In this document: positions 1 through 9,627 of the stretch, piece after piece
How positions within the stretch are numbered: position 1 is the stretch's first letter
Layout of the letters: every line of letters begins with the position of its first letter
NCBI RefSeq assembly: GCF_001562255.1
Contig: NZ_CP014301.1
Span: forward strand, 434,001 to 498,000
Source of the DNA: Bosea sp. PAMC 26642
GTDB lineage: Bacteria; Pseudomonadota; Alphaproteobacteria; Rhizobiales; Beijerinckiaceae
DNA: 64,000 bases
Direction of reading: 5' to 3'
Program-made: the position numbers and the translations under genes
The notes under the pieces: model-generated
The model's input: only the letters and a program-made list of their open reading frames with translations
What the model was told of the DNA's origin: nothing
The model's database searches: none

Positions 1-1
1 C

Positions 2-244
2 GTCGACGGCAATCCGGTCAAGCTCACCTCGCACGAATACCGCCTGCTCGCCTATCTGATGCACCATCAGGGCAGGGTGGTCTCACGCACCGAACTGGTC
101 GAGCATCTCTACGACCAGGATTTCGACCGCGATTCCAACACGATCGAGGTCTTCGTCGGCCGCCTGCGCAAGAAGCTAGGCGTCGACATCATCGAGACCA
201 TCCGTGGTCTGGGTTACATCGCCGCGGCCCCCGAGAAGGTCTGA
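2..244 (+). CDS. Response regulator, C-terminal DNA-binding part (FeuP/PhoP-like, partial)
   Basis: This is the 3' end of an OmpR/PhoB-family response regulator; the receiver domain lies outside the window. The visible 80 residues form a winged helix: a conserved SHEYRLLAYL segment, then SRTELVEHLYD, the recognition helix around SNTIEVFVGRLRKKLG and the closing IETIRGLGYI wing. The frame is open from base 2 with no start, so the gene is cut by the window edge rather than broken. It is followed after 9 bp by a histidine kinase, which is its likely partner. Position before cytochrome c maturation genes recalls the rhizobial feuP-feuQ pair; that name is inference. Confidence 0.9.
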   Translation, partial: VDGNPVKLTSHEYRLLAYLMHHQGRVVSRTELVEHLYDQDFDRDSNTIEVFVGRLRKKLGVDIIETIRGLGYIAAAPEKV

Positions 245-253
245 TCCGGTCCG

Positions 254-1636
254 ATGCCGTTCCGGTCGCATCGCTATTCGCTCGGCGCGCGGCTGTTCAT
301 CTCGGCAGCGATCTGCTGCGCGCTGGTGCTGATCCTCGCCGGCTTCGGCCTGACGACATTCTACCGCCGCTCGGCCGAGCGCGGTTTCGACGAGCGCCTC
401 AGCGTCTACATCAAGGAACTCGTCGCCGATCTCGCCGCCCCGCCCGAGACCGAGCGCCAGGCGATCGGCGACCTCGGCGAGCCACGTTTCGACCTGCCGC
501 TGTCGGGCTGGTACTGGCAGATCATGCGTCTGGACGGCGAGCGGCCGAGCGTGCGCGCGTCGCGCTCGCTGGTCGGCGGGCAGCTGCCGAAGCTGCTCGA
601 CCAGGAGATTGCGCCGAACGCGCGCGGCCTGCGGGAAAGCTACATCTCCGGCCCCGACGACCGCTCTCTACGGATTCTCGAACGCGAGATCGACGTCGGT
701 GAGGACGGCCGGTTCACCGTCGCGGTCGCGGCTCCGACCGACGAGATCGATGGGGACATCCGCGATTTCCGCTTCGCCCTGACCATGACGTTTTTGCTTC
801 TGGGGCTGGCGCTCGTCGCCTCCACCATCATCCAGGTCCGCTTCGGTCTGCGACCGCTCGTGCGGCTCGGCGCCGCCGTAGGCATGGTGCGCACTGGCGA
901 GACGCCGCGCATCGTCGGGAAGTACCCGCCCGATCTCGCTCCGCTGGCCGGCGAACTCAACCAGCTCATCGACGCCAACCGCGAGATCCTGGAGCGCGCC
1001 CGCACGCAGGTCGGCAATCTCGCCCACGCGCTCAAGACGCCGCTCAGCGTGATGCTGAACGAGGCCGAGGCCGGCACGGGGGATGGCCAACTGCCGCAAA
1101 CGGTGAAGGCCCAAGCCGCAGTGATGCGCGATCAGGTCCAGTATTATCTTGATCGGGCCCGCGCCGCGGCCTTGTCGGGCGCGCTCGGCGGCGTCACCGA
1201 GGTCGTGCCCTCGCTCGACGCACTGATCCGGACCTTCACCAAGATATCACAGGAGCGCGGCATCGTCGGCACGCATCTCGTGCCGCAGGGCGTGAAGTTT
1301 CGCGGCGAGCAGCAGGATTTCGAGGAGATGCTCGGCAACCTGCTCGACAACGCCTTCAAATGGGCGCGTTCGCGGGTCGAGGTCGGGTTTGTGCCCGCAG
1401 CCGAGACGAGCGAAGGGCGTTTCGTTCTCCTGATCGACGATGACGGGCCGGGATTGCCCGACGACGCCATGGCTGTCGTCCTCAAGCGCGGCCGCAGGCT
1501 GGACGAGACCACGCCGGGCTCCGGCCTCGGACTTTCCATCGTGCAGGATCTCGCCAGGCTCTATGGCGGCGAGGTCATGCTGCAGCCGTCGCCGCTGGGG
1601 GGGCTCAGGGCGCGCCTCGTGCTGCCCTCGGTGTGA
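254..1636 (+). CDS. Membrane sensor histidine kinase (FeuQ/PhoQ-like)
   Basis: The protein has 460 residues. A membrane segment at about 13-34 and a second at about 173-195 bracket a periplasmic sensor region of about 140 residues. The phosphoacceptor box is GNLAHALKTPLS with His258, followed by the N box (NLLDNAFKWA), the G1 box (DDDGPGL) and the G2 box (GSGLGLSI) of the ATPase domain. The HALKTP form of the H box is typical of PhoQ-like kinases. It would phosphorylate the regulator encoded 9 bp upstream. The stimulus cannot be read from the sequence. FeuQ is a reasonable label by context only. Confidence 0.9.
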   Translation: MPFRSHRYSLGARLFISAAICCALVLILAGFGLTTFYRRSAERGFDERLSVYIKELVADLAAPPETERQAIGDLGEPRFDLPLSGWYWQIMRLDGERPSVRASRSLVGGQLPKLLDQEIAPNARGLRESYISGPDDRSLRILEREIDVGEDGRFTVAVAAPTDEIDGDIRDFRFALTMTFLLLGLALVASTIIQVRFGLRPLVRLGAAVGMVRTGETPRIVGKYPPDLAPLAGELNQLIDANREILERARTQVGNLAHALKTPLSVMLNEAEAGTGDGQLPQTVKAQAAVMRDQVQYYLDRARAAALSGALGGVTEVVPSLDALIRTFTKISQERGIVGTHLVPQGVKFRGEQQDFEEMLGNLLDNAFKWARSRVEVGFVPAAETSEGRFVLLIDDDGPGLPDDAMAVVLKRGRRLDETTPGSGLGLSIVQDLARLYGGEVMLQPSPLGGLRARLVLPSV

Positions 1637-1710
1637 GCAAAGCCGGCGCGTGACCCTTTGTCGCCATCTTCGGACATGAAGCGAGCCTCGTGATTGGCTA
1701 AGAACGCAGA

Positions 1711-2814
1711 ATGCTGATCTGGATCATCTTCGCGGCCATGACCGGAGCGGCGGTTTTCGCGCTGCTCTGGCCTTTGGGGCGCAGGCATCCCGGCGCCTTC
1801 GCCGATACGGCCGATGCGACCAGCCTGTACCGCGCCCAATTGGGCGAGATCGATCGCGACCTCGACCGCAAGTTGATCGGACCCGCCGATGCCGACGCGG
1901 CCAGGGCCGAGGCTGCACGCCGCCTGTTGCGGGCGGCCGGCACCGAGGATGGCCCGACCGGGGAGACGGAATCTTCGCTGCGCCGCCGGCGGGCCAGCTC
2001 GGCGCTGGCCCTGTCCTGCGTGCCGTTGCTGGCGCTGCTGACCTATGGCGCCTTCGGATCGCCCGACGCGCCCGACCAGCCGCTCGCGGCGCGCCTGCAG
2101 AGCGACCCCTCCCGGCAGGATTTCGAGGTCGCGCTCGCCCGCATCGAGACCCATCTCGCCGCCAATCCCGACGATGCGCGCGGCTGGTCGGTTCTCGCAC
2201 CGATCTATCTCCGGCAGGGTCGCTATGAAGAGGCGGTCCGGGCCTTTTCGGCGATCCTGCGCCAGAATGGACAGGATTCCGATGCGCTGGCCGGGCTCGG
2301 CGAGGCGCAGACGCTGGTCGCAGGAGGCGTCGTGACCGTTATTGCGCGCGAAAACTTCGCCGAGGCAGTCAGGCGGGATGCCGGTAATGCGCGCGCGCGC
2401 TACTTCCTCGCCGTCGCCAAGGAGCAGGACGGCGATGCCCCCGGCGCGATCGCGGCGCTGCGCGACCTGCTCAAGGATGCGCCGGCAGATGCCGGCTGGG
2501 CGGAGGCTGTCCGCCAGCGTCTGCAGGCGCTCGAGGCTGACGATGCCGGACGGGCGATCGCCGGCTTGCCCGCCCCCGACCAGCAGGCGGCGATCCGCGG
2601 CATGGTCGCAGGACTCGCGGAACGCCTGAAACAGAGTGGTGGAGATCTGGAGGACTGGATGCGGCTGATCCGTTCGCAGACGGTGCTGGGCGAGGCGCAG
2701 GCCGCACGCGAGGCCGTTTCGACCGCACGCCGGCGCCTCGCACCGGACGTGAATGCAATCGCCCGGATCGATACGCTGGCCGCCGAACTCGGCCTCGGGG
2801 CGACCGCGCCATGA
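1711..2814 (+). CDS. ccmI: Cytochrome c biogenesis protein CcmI/CycH
   Basis: CcmI is the apocytochrome c chaperone that presents the C-terminus of apocytochromes to the CcmF/CcmH heme ligation complex. The 367-residue protein starts with a membrane helix (about 2-22). It then has a charged cytoplasmic segment with the family pattern [12 protein letters not shown], a second helix at about 94-114, and a TPR-rich periplasmic domain (about 135-260; for example [12 protein letters not shown]). Its stop overlaps the ccmE start by 4 bp, and it is the first gene of the ccmI-E-F-H operon, the rhizobial cycHJKL order. Confidence 0.93.
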   Translation: MLIWIIFAAMTGAAVFALLWPLGRRHPGAFADTADATSLYRAQLGEIDRDLDRKLIGPADADAARAEAARRLLRAAGTEDGPTGETESSLRRRRASSALALSCVPLLALLTYGAFGSPDAPDQPLAARLQSDPSRQDFEVALARIETHLAANPDDARGWSVLAPIYLRQGRYEEAVRAFSAILRQNGQDSDALAGLGEAQTLVAGGVVTVIARENFAEAVRRDAGNARARYFLAVAKEQDGDAPGAIAALRDLLKDAPADAGWAEAVRQRLQALEADDAGRAIAGLPAPDQQAAIRGMVAGLAERLKQSGGDLEDWMRLIRSQTVLGEAQAAREAVSTARRRLAPDVNAIARIDTLAAELGLGATAP

Positions 2815-3323
2815 GCGTCGCGGGTCAGCCCCATCCTGTGATCGCCCGCCGACGCCTGACCCGCAAACAGCGCCGACTTGCGCTGATCGGCGCGGCGGGG
2901 CTCGTGTTGTGCGTGGCCGCGGGTCTCGTGCTCGTGGCGATGCGCGACAGCATCGTCTTCTTCTATGGCCCGACCGAAATCGTCGAGAAGGGTCTGGCGC
3001 CGGGCACCCGTATGCGGCTCGGCGGTCTTGTCGAGACGGGTTCGCTCGAACGCGGCCCGGGCCAGCGCATCGCCTTCTCGATCACCGACAGCAAGACCAC
3101 GGTCAGGGTCCGCTATGAGGGCCTGCTGCCCGATCTGTTCCGCGAGGGGCAGGGCGTCGTCACCGAAGGAGTCTTCGAGGGCGCCGGCAGTTTCAAAGCC
3201 GATTCGGTGCTCGCCAAGCACGACGAGACCTACATGCCGCGCGAGGTCGCCGACACGCTGAAGAAGCAGGGCCATTGGCAGCCGGGCGGCACGCCACCGA
3301 CCAAAACCCCGTCCACGCCATGA
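2811..3323 (+). CDS. ccmE: Cytochrome c-type biogenesis heme chaperone CcmE
   Basis: CcmE carries heme covalently in the periplasm and hands it to CcmF. The 170-residue protein has a basic N-terminus, one membrane anchor (about 24-45) and the beta-barrel domain. The heme-binding motif is visible as KHDETYMP: His137 is the expected covalent heme ligand and Tyr141 the neighbouring ligand. Start and stop fit tightly between ccmI (4 bp overlap) and ccmF (7 bp gap). The length is typical of the family. Confidence 0.95.
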   Translation: MSVAGQPHPVIARRRLTRKQRRLALIGAAGLVLCVAAGLVLVAMRDSIVFFYGPTEIVEKGLAPGTRMRLGGLVETGSLERGPGQRIAFSITDSKTTVRVRYEGLLPDLFREGQGVVTEGVFEGAGSFKADSVLAKHDETYMPREVADTLKKQGHWQPGGTPPTKTPSTP

Positions 3324-3330
3324 GGCGCGC

Positions 3331-5313
3331 ATGATCGTCGAGATCGGCCATTTCGCGCTGGCGCTGGCGCTGGGCGTCGCCGTCGTGCAGGCGCTGGTGC
3401 CGCTGTGGGGTGTGGCGCGGCACGATCGCGCGCTCGCCTCCGTCGGCTCGACGGCGGCGATCGCTTGCTTTCTGCTGGTCGCCCTGTCGTTCGGCGCGCT
3501 CGTCGCCTCCTATGCGCGCTCCGACTTCTCGGTCGCGAACGTCATGGAGAACTCCCATTCGGCCCAGCCGCTGATCTACAAGCTGACCTCGACCTGGGGC
3601 AATCACGAAGGCTCGATGCTGCTCTGGGTGCTGATCCTGACGCTGTTCGGGGCGCTTGTCGCGCTGTCGCGGCGCTCGCTGCCGGCGCGGCTCCGGGCGG
3701 GAACGCTGGCGGCCCAGGGCATGGTCACGGTCGCCTTCCTCGCCTTCACGCTCCTGACCTCGAACCCGTTCCGCCGGCTCGTGCCGGCCCCGGCCGAGGG
3801 GCAGGATCTCAATCCGATCCTGCAGGATCTCGGTCTCGCGATCCATCCGCCGCTGCTCTATGTCGGCTATGTCGGCTTCTCGATAACCTACGCCTTCGCG
3901 GTCGCGGCCCTGATCGATGGGCGGATCGATGCCGTCTGGGCCCGCGCCGTGCGCCCCTGGACGCTGCTCGCCTGGGTCTTCCTGACGCTCGGCATCGCGA
4001 TGGGCTCCTACTGGGCCTATTACGAACTCGGCTGGGGCGGCTGGTGGTTCTGGGACCCGGTCGAGAACGCCTCGCTGATGCCATGGCTTGCCGGCACCGC
4101 CTTGATCCATTCGACCGTGGTGATGGAGAAGCGCGATGCGCTCAAGGTCTGGACGATCCTGCTTGCGATCCTGACCTTCTCGCTCTCGCTTCTAGGCACC
4201 TTCATCGTCCGCTCCGGCGTGCTGACCTCGGTCCACTCCTTCGCCAGCGACCCGCAGCGCGGCCTCTTCATCCTGGCGATCCTGATCTTCTTCGTCGGCG
4301 GCTCGCTGGCGCTCTTCGCCTGGCGCGCGCCCTTGCTCAGGCAGGGCGGGCTGTTCGCCCCGGTCTCCCGCGAGGGCGCGCTCGTCGTCAACAACGTCTT
4401 CATCGCGACCTCCTGCGCCACGGTCCTCATCGGCACGCTCTATCCGCTGGTGCTGGAGATGGTGACGGCGGACAAGATCTCGGTCGGGCCGCCCTTCTTC
4501 AACGCGACCTTCGTGCCCCTGCTGGTGCCGCTGCTGCTGGTCATGCCGCTCGGCCAGTCGCTGGGCTGGAAGCGTGGTGACCTGCTCGGCGCGGCTCAAC
4601 GCATGGCGGCGGCCTTCGGGCTGGGAATCCTGGCAGCTGTCGGCGTGCTCGCCTGGATGCGCGGCGGCCCGGTTCTGGCGCCGCTCGGCATCGGCCTCGG
4701 CGTCTTCCTCGTGGCCGGCGCGGCCTTCGATCTCGGCGAGCGTGTCGCAGCGCGTGCAAGCGGCTTTTCGGCGATGCTGTCGCGAGCCAAGGGGCTGCCG
4801 CGCTCGGCCTGGGGCACCGCCTTCGCCCATGCCGGCGTCGGCCTGAGCGTCATCGGCATCGCAGCGGCCGCCTGGAGCACCGAGGCGATCGGCGTGCTCA
4901 AGCCCGGCGAGCGGCTGACCAGCGGGCGCTACACCATCGTGCTGGAATCGATCGTGCCGCGAGCCGGCCCGAATTTCCGGGCGGAGGTGGCGCGCTTCCA
5001 GCTCTTCTCGGGCGACCGCGTGCTCGGGCCGGTCGAGGCCGGCAAGCGCATCTACACGGCGCGCGCCATGCCGACGACCGAGGCCGGCATCCGCACCGAC
5101 GGGTTGAGCCAGGCCTATCTCAGCCTGGGCGAGCCGCAGGGCGATGGCGGCATCGCGGTCAGGCTCTACGACAAGCCGCTGATCCTGCTGATCTGGATCG
5201 GCGCGATCGTGATGGCGTTTGGCGGCGCGCTCTCCCTCTCCGACCGGCGATTCAGGCTGGCCGCGCCCAAGCGCGCCATGCGCCCGCCTGCCACTGTGCA
5301 GCCGGCCGAATGA
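3331..5313 (+). CDS. ccmF: Cytochrome c heme lyase CcmF
   Basis: CcmF is the polytopic membrane protein that, with CcmH and CcmI, ligates heme to apocytochrome c. The protein has 660 residues, the usual length, with about 14-15 hydrophobic segments. The signature tryptophan-rich heme-handling motif is visible at about residues 234-252 (GWGGWWFWDPVENASLMPW). The N-terminal segment ENSHSAQPLIYKLTSTWGNHEGS is also strongly conserved in the family. Its stop overlaps the start of ccmH by 4 bp, indicating translational coupling. Confidence 0.96.
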   Translation: MIVEIGHFALALALGVAVVQALVPLWGVARHDRALASVGSTAAIACFLLVALSFGALVASYARSDFSVANVMENSHSAQPLIYKLTSTWGNHEGSMLLWVLILTLFGALVALSRRSLPARLRAGTLAAQGMVTVAFLAFTLLTSNPFRRLVPAPAEGQDLNPILQDLGLAIHPPLLYVGYVGFSITYAFAVAALIDGRIDAVWARAVRPWTLLAWVFLTLGIAMGSYWAYYELGWGGWWFWDPVENASLMPWLAGTALIHSTVVMEKRDALKVWTILLAILTFSLSLLGTFIVRSGVLTSVHSFASDPQRGLFILAILIFFVGGSLALFAWRAPLLRQGGLFAPVSREGALVVNNVFIATSCATVLIGTLYPLVLEMVTADKISVGPPFFNATFVPLLVPLLLVMPLGQSLGWKRGDLLGAAQRMAAAFGLGILAAVGVLAWMRGGPVLAPLGIGLGVFLVAGAAFDLGERVAARASGFSAMLSRAKGLPRSAWGTAFAHAGVGLSVIGIAAAAWSTEAIGVLKPGERLTSGRYTIVLESIVPRAGPNFRAEVARFQLFSGDRVLGPVEAGKRIYTARAMPTTEAGIRTDGLSQAYLSLGEPQGDGGIAVRLYDKPLILLIWIGAIVMAFGGALSLSDRRFRLAAPKRAMRPPATVQPAE

Positions 5314-5777
5314 CAAAGATGCGGCGCTTCGCTCTTTTCATGCTGATAGGGCTTGCCGGTGCCGGGCCGGCGCTGGCCGTCCAGCCCGACGAGATCCTCC
5401 CCGATGCGGCGCTGGAGCAGCGGGCTCGCGCGATTTCGGGTGGGTTGCGCTGCCTCGTCTGCCAGAACCAGTCGATCGACGAATCCGATGCCCCGCTCGC
5501 GCGCGATCTGCGTATCCTTGTGCGCGAGCGACTGCAGACGGGCGACAGCGACGGCGCCGTGCGCGATTTCGTCGTGGCGCGCTATGGCGAGTTCGTGCTG
5601 CTGAGCCCGCCCTTGTCCTGGCGGACGGCAGCCCTCTGGAGCGCGCCCTTCCTGATCCTGATGACGAGCCTGGCCTATATCGGCCGGCGCAGCCGCCGCA
5701 TGGCCGCGCCTGTCTCCCCCACCACGCCGCTCTCCGACGACGAGCGCCTGCGCATCGACAGGTTAATGCAGGACTAG
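5310..5777 (+). CDS. ccmH: Cytochrome c-type biogenesis protein CcmH/CycL
   Basis: CcmH is the thiol-disulfide component that reduces apocytochrome c cysteines before heme ligation. The 155-residue protein has a cleavable signal peptide (AGPALA at about 16-21), the active-site motif LRCLVCQNQS with Cys48 and Cys51, and a single membrane anchor at about 107-126 (WRTAALWSAPFLILMTSLAYI region). This is the short CcmH form without the CcmI-like TPR extension, as expected where ccmI is separate. It is the last gene of the operon; a palindromic repeat follows. Confidence 0.95.
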   Translation: MTKMRRFALFMLIGLAGAGPALAVQPDEILPDAALEQRARAISGGLRCLVCQNQSIDESDAPLARDLRILVRERLQTGDSDGAVRDFVVARYGEFVLLSPPLSWRTAALWSAPFLILMTSLAYIGRRSRRMAAPVSPTTPLSDDERLRIDRLMQD

Positions 5778-5807
5778 CGGCGGGATGGGTTGGGCCTGAA
5801 CCACCTT

Positions 5808-5954
5808 CGTCATTCCGGGGCGGCCCGAAGGGTCGAGCCCGGAACCCATAAACTCAGGTGGCGCCAGAAAACGCGCCGGAGCTGATCACTTTATACGACA
5901 CGCGCAGTGCGTATGGGTTCCGGGCTCTTCGCTGCGCGAAGCCCCGGAATGACG
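5808..5954. repeat. Long-range palindromic intergenic repeat (family A, copy 1)
   Basis: The two arms are roughly 40 bp each. The left arm begins CGTCATTCCGGGGC and runs to CCCGGAACCCATA; the right arm begins TATGGGTTCCGGGCTC and ends GCCCCGGAATGACG. A central spacer of about 60 bp separates them. Related copies with the CGTCATnCCGG...CCGGnATGACG ends lie at 17862-17968, 40564-40656 and 49531-49575, always between genes. Together with flanking sequence this fills most of the 346 bp gap between ccmH and the protease gene. Confidence 0.85.
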
Positions 5955-6005
5955 GCGGTTGCTCCCCGCAGACGATTATCGGTCAGCGTCCTCGGTCTAT
6001 GCGCC

Positions 6006-6060
6006 TTGAAAGAAATCCAACCTTACGAAATCGTCATCTTCGCGCCAAATCCGCGTAAGG
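6006..6060 (+). promoter_or_regulatory. Candidate promoter and inverted repeat upstream of the DegP-type gene
   Basis: A TTGAAA hexamer at 6006-6011 follows a CC pair and could be a -35 element of housekeeping or heat-shock type. Just downstream CCTTACG (6021-6027) is inverted as CGTAAGG (6054-6060), which can form a 7 bp stem in the 5' leader. No convincing -10 was identified. The assignment rests only on position upstream of a protease gene. Confidence 0.25.
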
Positions 6061-6123
6061 AGCGCTCCGTCATGGTCCTCGGCAACGGCAGGGAAGGCCC
6101 GGCCCGTTTTCGAGGTTTCAGCC

Positions 6124-7293
6124 ATGACGACATCGACCAGCTCAAAGTCCATCCTCAAGCGCGGCATCATGATCGCCGGCGCTGCGACCCTCGGCATCGG
6201 CCTGGCGGCCGGCCTCGCCGACGGCGCGCTCAAGTTGGATCACCCCGCCTTCGCCCAGCCCATCCAGCTTTCGGGCGTCCAGTCGTCGCTTCCCTCCTTC
6301 GCCGACATCGTCGAGAAGGTGAAGCCGGCGGTCGTTTCGGTCCGCGTCAAGACGCAGGCCGTCGCCGCCAACGACGAGGGACAGGACAATCTGGAGGATC
6401 TGCCTCCGGGATTGCGCCGCTTCTTCCGCGAGGAAGGCCCCCGGCAGGGCCGGCCGCAGCCGCGCCAGGGCATGTCCCAGGGGTCGGGCTTCTTCGTCAG
6501 CCAGGACGGCTATGTCGTGACCAACAATCACGTCGTCCAGAATGCTGTCGAGGTTCAACTCGTCACCGATGACGGCAAGACGTTCGATGCCAAGGTGGTC
6601 GGCACCGATCCGCGCACCGATCTCGCCTTGCTCAAGGTCAAGGACGGCGGCAGCTTCCAGTATGTCCAGCTTGCCCCGGCCAAGCCGCGCATCGGCGATT
6701 GGGTGCTGGCGGTCGGCAATCCCTTCGGACTCGGCGGCACCGTGACCGCGGGCATCGTCTCCGCCCAGGGCCGCGACATCGGCTCGGGCCCCTATGACGA
6801 CTACCTGCAGATCGATGCGCCGGTGAACAAGGGCAATTCCGGCGGGCCGACCTTCAACCAGAAGGGCGAGGTCGTCGGCGTCAACACCGCGATCTTCTCG
6901 CCGTCCGGCGGCAGCGTCGGCATAGCCTTCGCCATCCCCGCCTCGACCGTCGAGCAGGTCGTCGATTCCCTCAAGAAGGACGGCTCGGTCGCGCGCGGCT
7001 TCATCGGCGTGCAGATCCAGCCCGTGACGGGCGAGGTCGCCGAGGCGATCGGCCTCAAGGATGCCAAGGGCGCGCTCGTCGCCGAGGCGCAGAAGGACGG
7101 ACCGGCGGCAAAGGCGGGCGTCAGGCGCGGTGACACCATCATCGCCGTCAACGGCGAGAAAGTGGTCGATGCGCGCGACCTGTCCCGCAAGATCGCCAAG
7201 TTCGCTCCCGGCACCAAGACGAGCCTCACCGTCTGGCGCGACGGCAAGGAACGCCAGTTGAGCTTCGAGGTCGGGCGTCAGCCCGCCGCGTAA
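6124..7293 (+). CDS. degP: Periplasmic serine protease, DegP/HtrA family, with one PDZ domain
   Basis: The protein is an envelope-stress protease/chaperone that degrades misfolded periplasmic proteins. It has 389 residues with an N-terminal export signal (about 13-43, ending near PAFAQ). The trypsin-like domain has the full triad: His136 (NNHVVQ), Asp166 (DPRTDLALLKV) and Ser239 (NKGNSGGP). One PDZ domain follows at about 295-385. Most alphaproteobacterial DegP proteins have two PDZ domains and near 500 residues, so this one is DegS-like in size. The start is supported by GAGG 8 bp upstream of ATG. Neighbours match the rhizobial cyc-degP-regulator-kinase-glnE order. Confidence 0.93.
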   Translation: MTTSTSSKSILKRGIMIAGAATLGIGLAAGLADGALKLDHPAFAQPIQLSGVQSSLPSFADIVEKVKPAVVSVRVKTQAVAANDEGQDNLEDLPPGLRRFFREEGPRQGRPQPRQGMSQGSGFFVSQDGYVVTNNHVVQNAVEVQLVTDDGKTFDAKVVGTDPRTDLALLKVKDGGSFQYVQLAPAKPRIGDWVLAVGNPFGLGGTVTAGIVSAQGRDIGSGPYDDYLQIDAPVNKGNSGGPTFNQKGEVVGVNTAIFSPSGGSVGIAFAIPASTVEQVVDSLKKDGSVARGFIGVQIQPVTGEVAEAIGLKDAKGALVAEAQKDGPAAKAGVRRGDTIIAVNGEKVVDARDLSRKIAKFAPGTKTSLTVWRDGKERQLSFEVGRQPAA

Positions 7294-7417
7294 GGGAGGC
7301 GGGCTGGCTGGTGTTTCGGTATGAGTCGCCCCCGCCGGGACATCAGCCTTCGCCGCGGCAGGCCGGATCTCGCATCCGGCCTGCCGTTTTCATGTTTGAT
7401 CGGATAAAGATTGAGTC

Positions 7418-8101
7418 ATGCGACTCCTGATCGTCGAAGATGATGCCGAGGCTGCGGCCTATCTGACCAAGGCCTTCCGCGAGGTCGGGCATATCGCCGA
7501 CCACGCCGCGGACGGGCTTGAGGGCTACGGCATGGCCGAGGGTGGCGGCTACGACGTGCTCGTCGTCGACCGCATGCTGCCGCGCCTCGACGGCCTGTCG
7601 CTGATCCGCTCGCTGCGCGAGCAGAACGACATGACGCCGGCGCTGATCCTCTCGGCGCTCGCCCAGGTCGACGACCGCGTGAAGGGTCTGCGGGCGGGAG
7701 GCGATGACTATCTGCCCAAGCCCTACGCCTTCTCCGAATTGCTCGCCCGCGTCGAGGTGCTGGCCCGAAGACGGGCGGCGCCGGCCTCCGAGCCCACGAC
7801 CTATCGCGTCGGCGATCTCGTACTGGACCGGCTTGCCCACCGCGTCACCCGCGTCGATGAAGAGCTGGTGCTGCAGCCGCGCGAATTCCGTCTGCTCGAA
7901 TACCTCATGAAGCACGCCGGCCAGGTCGTGACCCGCACCATGCTGCTGGAGAACGTCTGGGACTATCATTTCGACCCCCAGACCAATGTCATCGACGTGC
8001 ATGTCAGCCGCCTGCGCGCCAAGGTCGACAAGGGCTTCGAGCATCCGATGATCCACACCATCCGCGGCGCGGGATATATGGTCCGTGACACAACCCGTTG
8101 A
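7418..8101 (+). CDS. OmpR-family response regulator
   Basis: This 227-residue regulator has an N-terminal receiver domain with the acidic pocket LIVEDDAEAA, the phosphoacceptor Asp51 in VVDRMLPRLDG and the conserved Lys in LPKPYAF. The C-terminal winged helix (about 130-225) has the QPREFRLLEYLM and NVIDVHVSRLRAKVD patterns. It overlaps by 17 bp with the downstream kinase gene, so the two are a cognate pair. The target genes are unknown; its place after a degP gene suggests, but does not prove, envelope-stress sensing. Confidence 0.93.
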   Translation: MRLLIVEDDAEAAAYLTKAFREVGHIADHAADGLEGYGMAEGGGYDVLVVDRMLPRLDGLSLIRSLREQNDMTPALILSALAQVDDRVKGLRAGGDDYLPKPYAFSELLARVEVLARRRAAPASEPTTYRVGDLVLDRLAHRVTRVDEELVLQPREFRLLEYLMKHAGQVVTRTMLLENVWDYHFDPQTNVIDVHVSRLRAKVDKGFEHPMIHTIRGAGYMVRDTTR

Positions 8102-9611
8102 GCTGAGGCCGGCAGCGCTGGGTCGAGCGGCGCCGCGACCCGCGCAGCGCTTCCTGCCGAACCTCTTCCGCACGACGGCCTTCAAGCTGACGGCGGTCTA
8201 TCTCGTCATCTTCGCGCTCTTCGCCGGTTTCGTGCTGGGCTATGTCGCGTGGAACGCCAAGCGCCTGCTCGACGACCAGATCCGCTCGACCATCGATGCC
8301 GAGATCCAGGGGCTGGCCGAGCAGCAGCGGCTGGGCGGCATCCGCCGGCTGGTCAACGTCATCGAGCGGCGCTCGCGCGGTCCCGGCGCCTCGCTCTATC
8401 TCGTCGCCACGCCGGTCGGCGAACGGCTCGCCGGCAATGTCGAGGCGCTGCCACCCGGCGCGCTCGACCGCCCCGGCGAAAGCGAAATCGACTATGCCCG
8501 CTCCAGCGACCAGGTCGATACGCCCAGCCGTGCCATCGTGCGGGTCTTCATGCTGCCGGCGGGCTTCAGGCTGCTCGTCGGTCGCGACGTCGAGGAACGC
8601 GAGCGGCTCGGCGTCGTGATCAGGCGCGCGGCGGGCTGGTCGCTGGCGCTGGTCTTCGTCCTCGGCTGCTTCGCCAGCTGGTTCGTGGCGAGGCGCGTCC
8701 TCAAGCGCGTCGACGGCATGACCGACACGGCCCAGTCCATCATGGCCGGAGACCTCAAGGGCAGGCTCTCGATTTCCGGTACCGGCGACGAACTCGACCG
8801 CCTGGCGCTGAACCTCAACGCGATGCTCGATCGCATCGGCGAACTGATGGCGGGAATGCAGCAGGTCTCCGACAACATCGCTCACGATCTCAAGACGCCG
8901 CTGACGCGCTTGCGCAACCGCGCCGAGGAGGCGTTGCGCACGGCGACATCGCAGGATGAACTGCGCACAGCGCTCGACGGCTCGATCGACGAGGCCGACA
9001 ACCTGATCCGCGTCTTCAACGCCTTGCTGATGATCGCGAGACTCGAGACCGGCCGCATCGACGACAGCATGGCCGAACTCGACCTGTCCGAGATCGTCTC
9101 CGGCATGGCCGAACTCTACGAGCCGCCGGCGGAGGAGGCCGGACTTGCCCTCTCGACCAAGGTCGCACCGGGCCTGCGCGTCCTCGGCAATCGCGAACTG
9201 ATCGGCCAGGCGCTCGCCAATCTGATCGACAACGCCCTGAAATACGGCAAGGCCGAAGGCGACGCCAGGCCCGGCCTGCTCGTCGCCGCCCGCCAGGCGG
9301 GCAGCGAGGTCGAGCTTGTCGTGGCCGATCATGGCCCGGGCATCCCCGAAGCCGATCGCGGCCGCGTGCTGGAACGCTTCGTGCGCCTCGACCAGAGCCG
9401 CAGCAAGCCCGGCTTCGGCCTCGGCCTGTCGCTGGCGTCGGGTGTCGTGCGCCTCCATGGCGGTCAGCTCAGGCTGGAGGACAATGGGCCGGGCCTGCGC
9501 GTCGTCATCACGCTGCCGGCGCTCCCGTCGAAGCCTGTGGACATGCCGGCCGCCGCCGCGCAACCGGCCTCGACAGCGCCGCCGAACCCTGATGGCCTGC
9601 ACTCCGCGTGA
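8085..9611 (+). CDS. Membrane sensor histidine kinase, partner of the upstream regulator
   Basis: The 508-residue protein starts at a GTG inside the preceding gene. Two membrane segments (about 32-54 and 180-203) enclose a sensor region, then a HAMP linker (about 205-257). The H box is NIAHDLKTPLTRLRNRAE with His267, followed by N (NLIDNALKYGK), G1 (DHGPGIP), F and G2 (GFGLGLSLASG) boxes. A proline/alanine-rich tail of about 30 residues follows the ATPase domain. It ends 16 bp before glnE. EnvZ/RstB-like architecture; the signal is not known. Confidence 0.92.
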   Translation: MTQPVELRPAALGRAAPRPAQRFLPNLFRTTAFKLTAVYLVIFALFAGFVLGYVAWNAKRLLDDQIRSTIDAEIQGLAEQQRLGGIRRLVNVIERRSRGPGASLYLVATPVGERLAGNVEALPPGALDRPGESEIDYARSSDQVDTPSRAIVRVFMLPAGFRLLVGRDVEERERLGVVIRRAAGWSLALVFVLGCFASWFVARRVLKRVDGMTDTAQSIMAGDLKGRLSISGTGDELDRLALNLNAMLDRIGELMAGMQQVSDNIAHDLKTPLTRLRNRAEEALRTATSQDELRTALDGSIDEADNLIRVFNALLMIARLETGRIDDSMAELDLSEIVSGMAELYEPPAEEAGLALSTKVAPGLRVLGNRELIGQALANLIDNALKYGKAEGDARPGLLVAARQAGSEVELVVADHGPGIPEADRGRVLERFVRLDQSRSKPGFGLGLSLASGVVRLHGGQLRLEDNGPGLRVVITLPALPSKPVDMPAAAAQPASTAPPNPDGLHSA

Positions 9612-9627
9612 GGGACGGGGAGAACGC

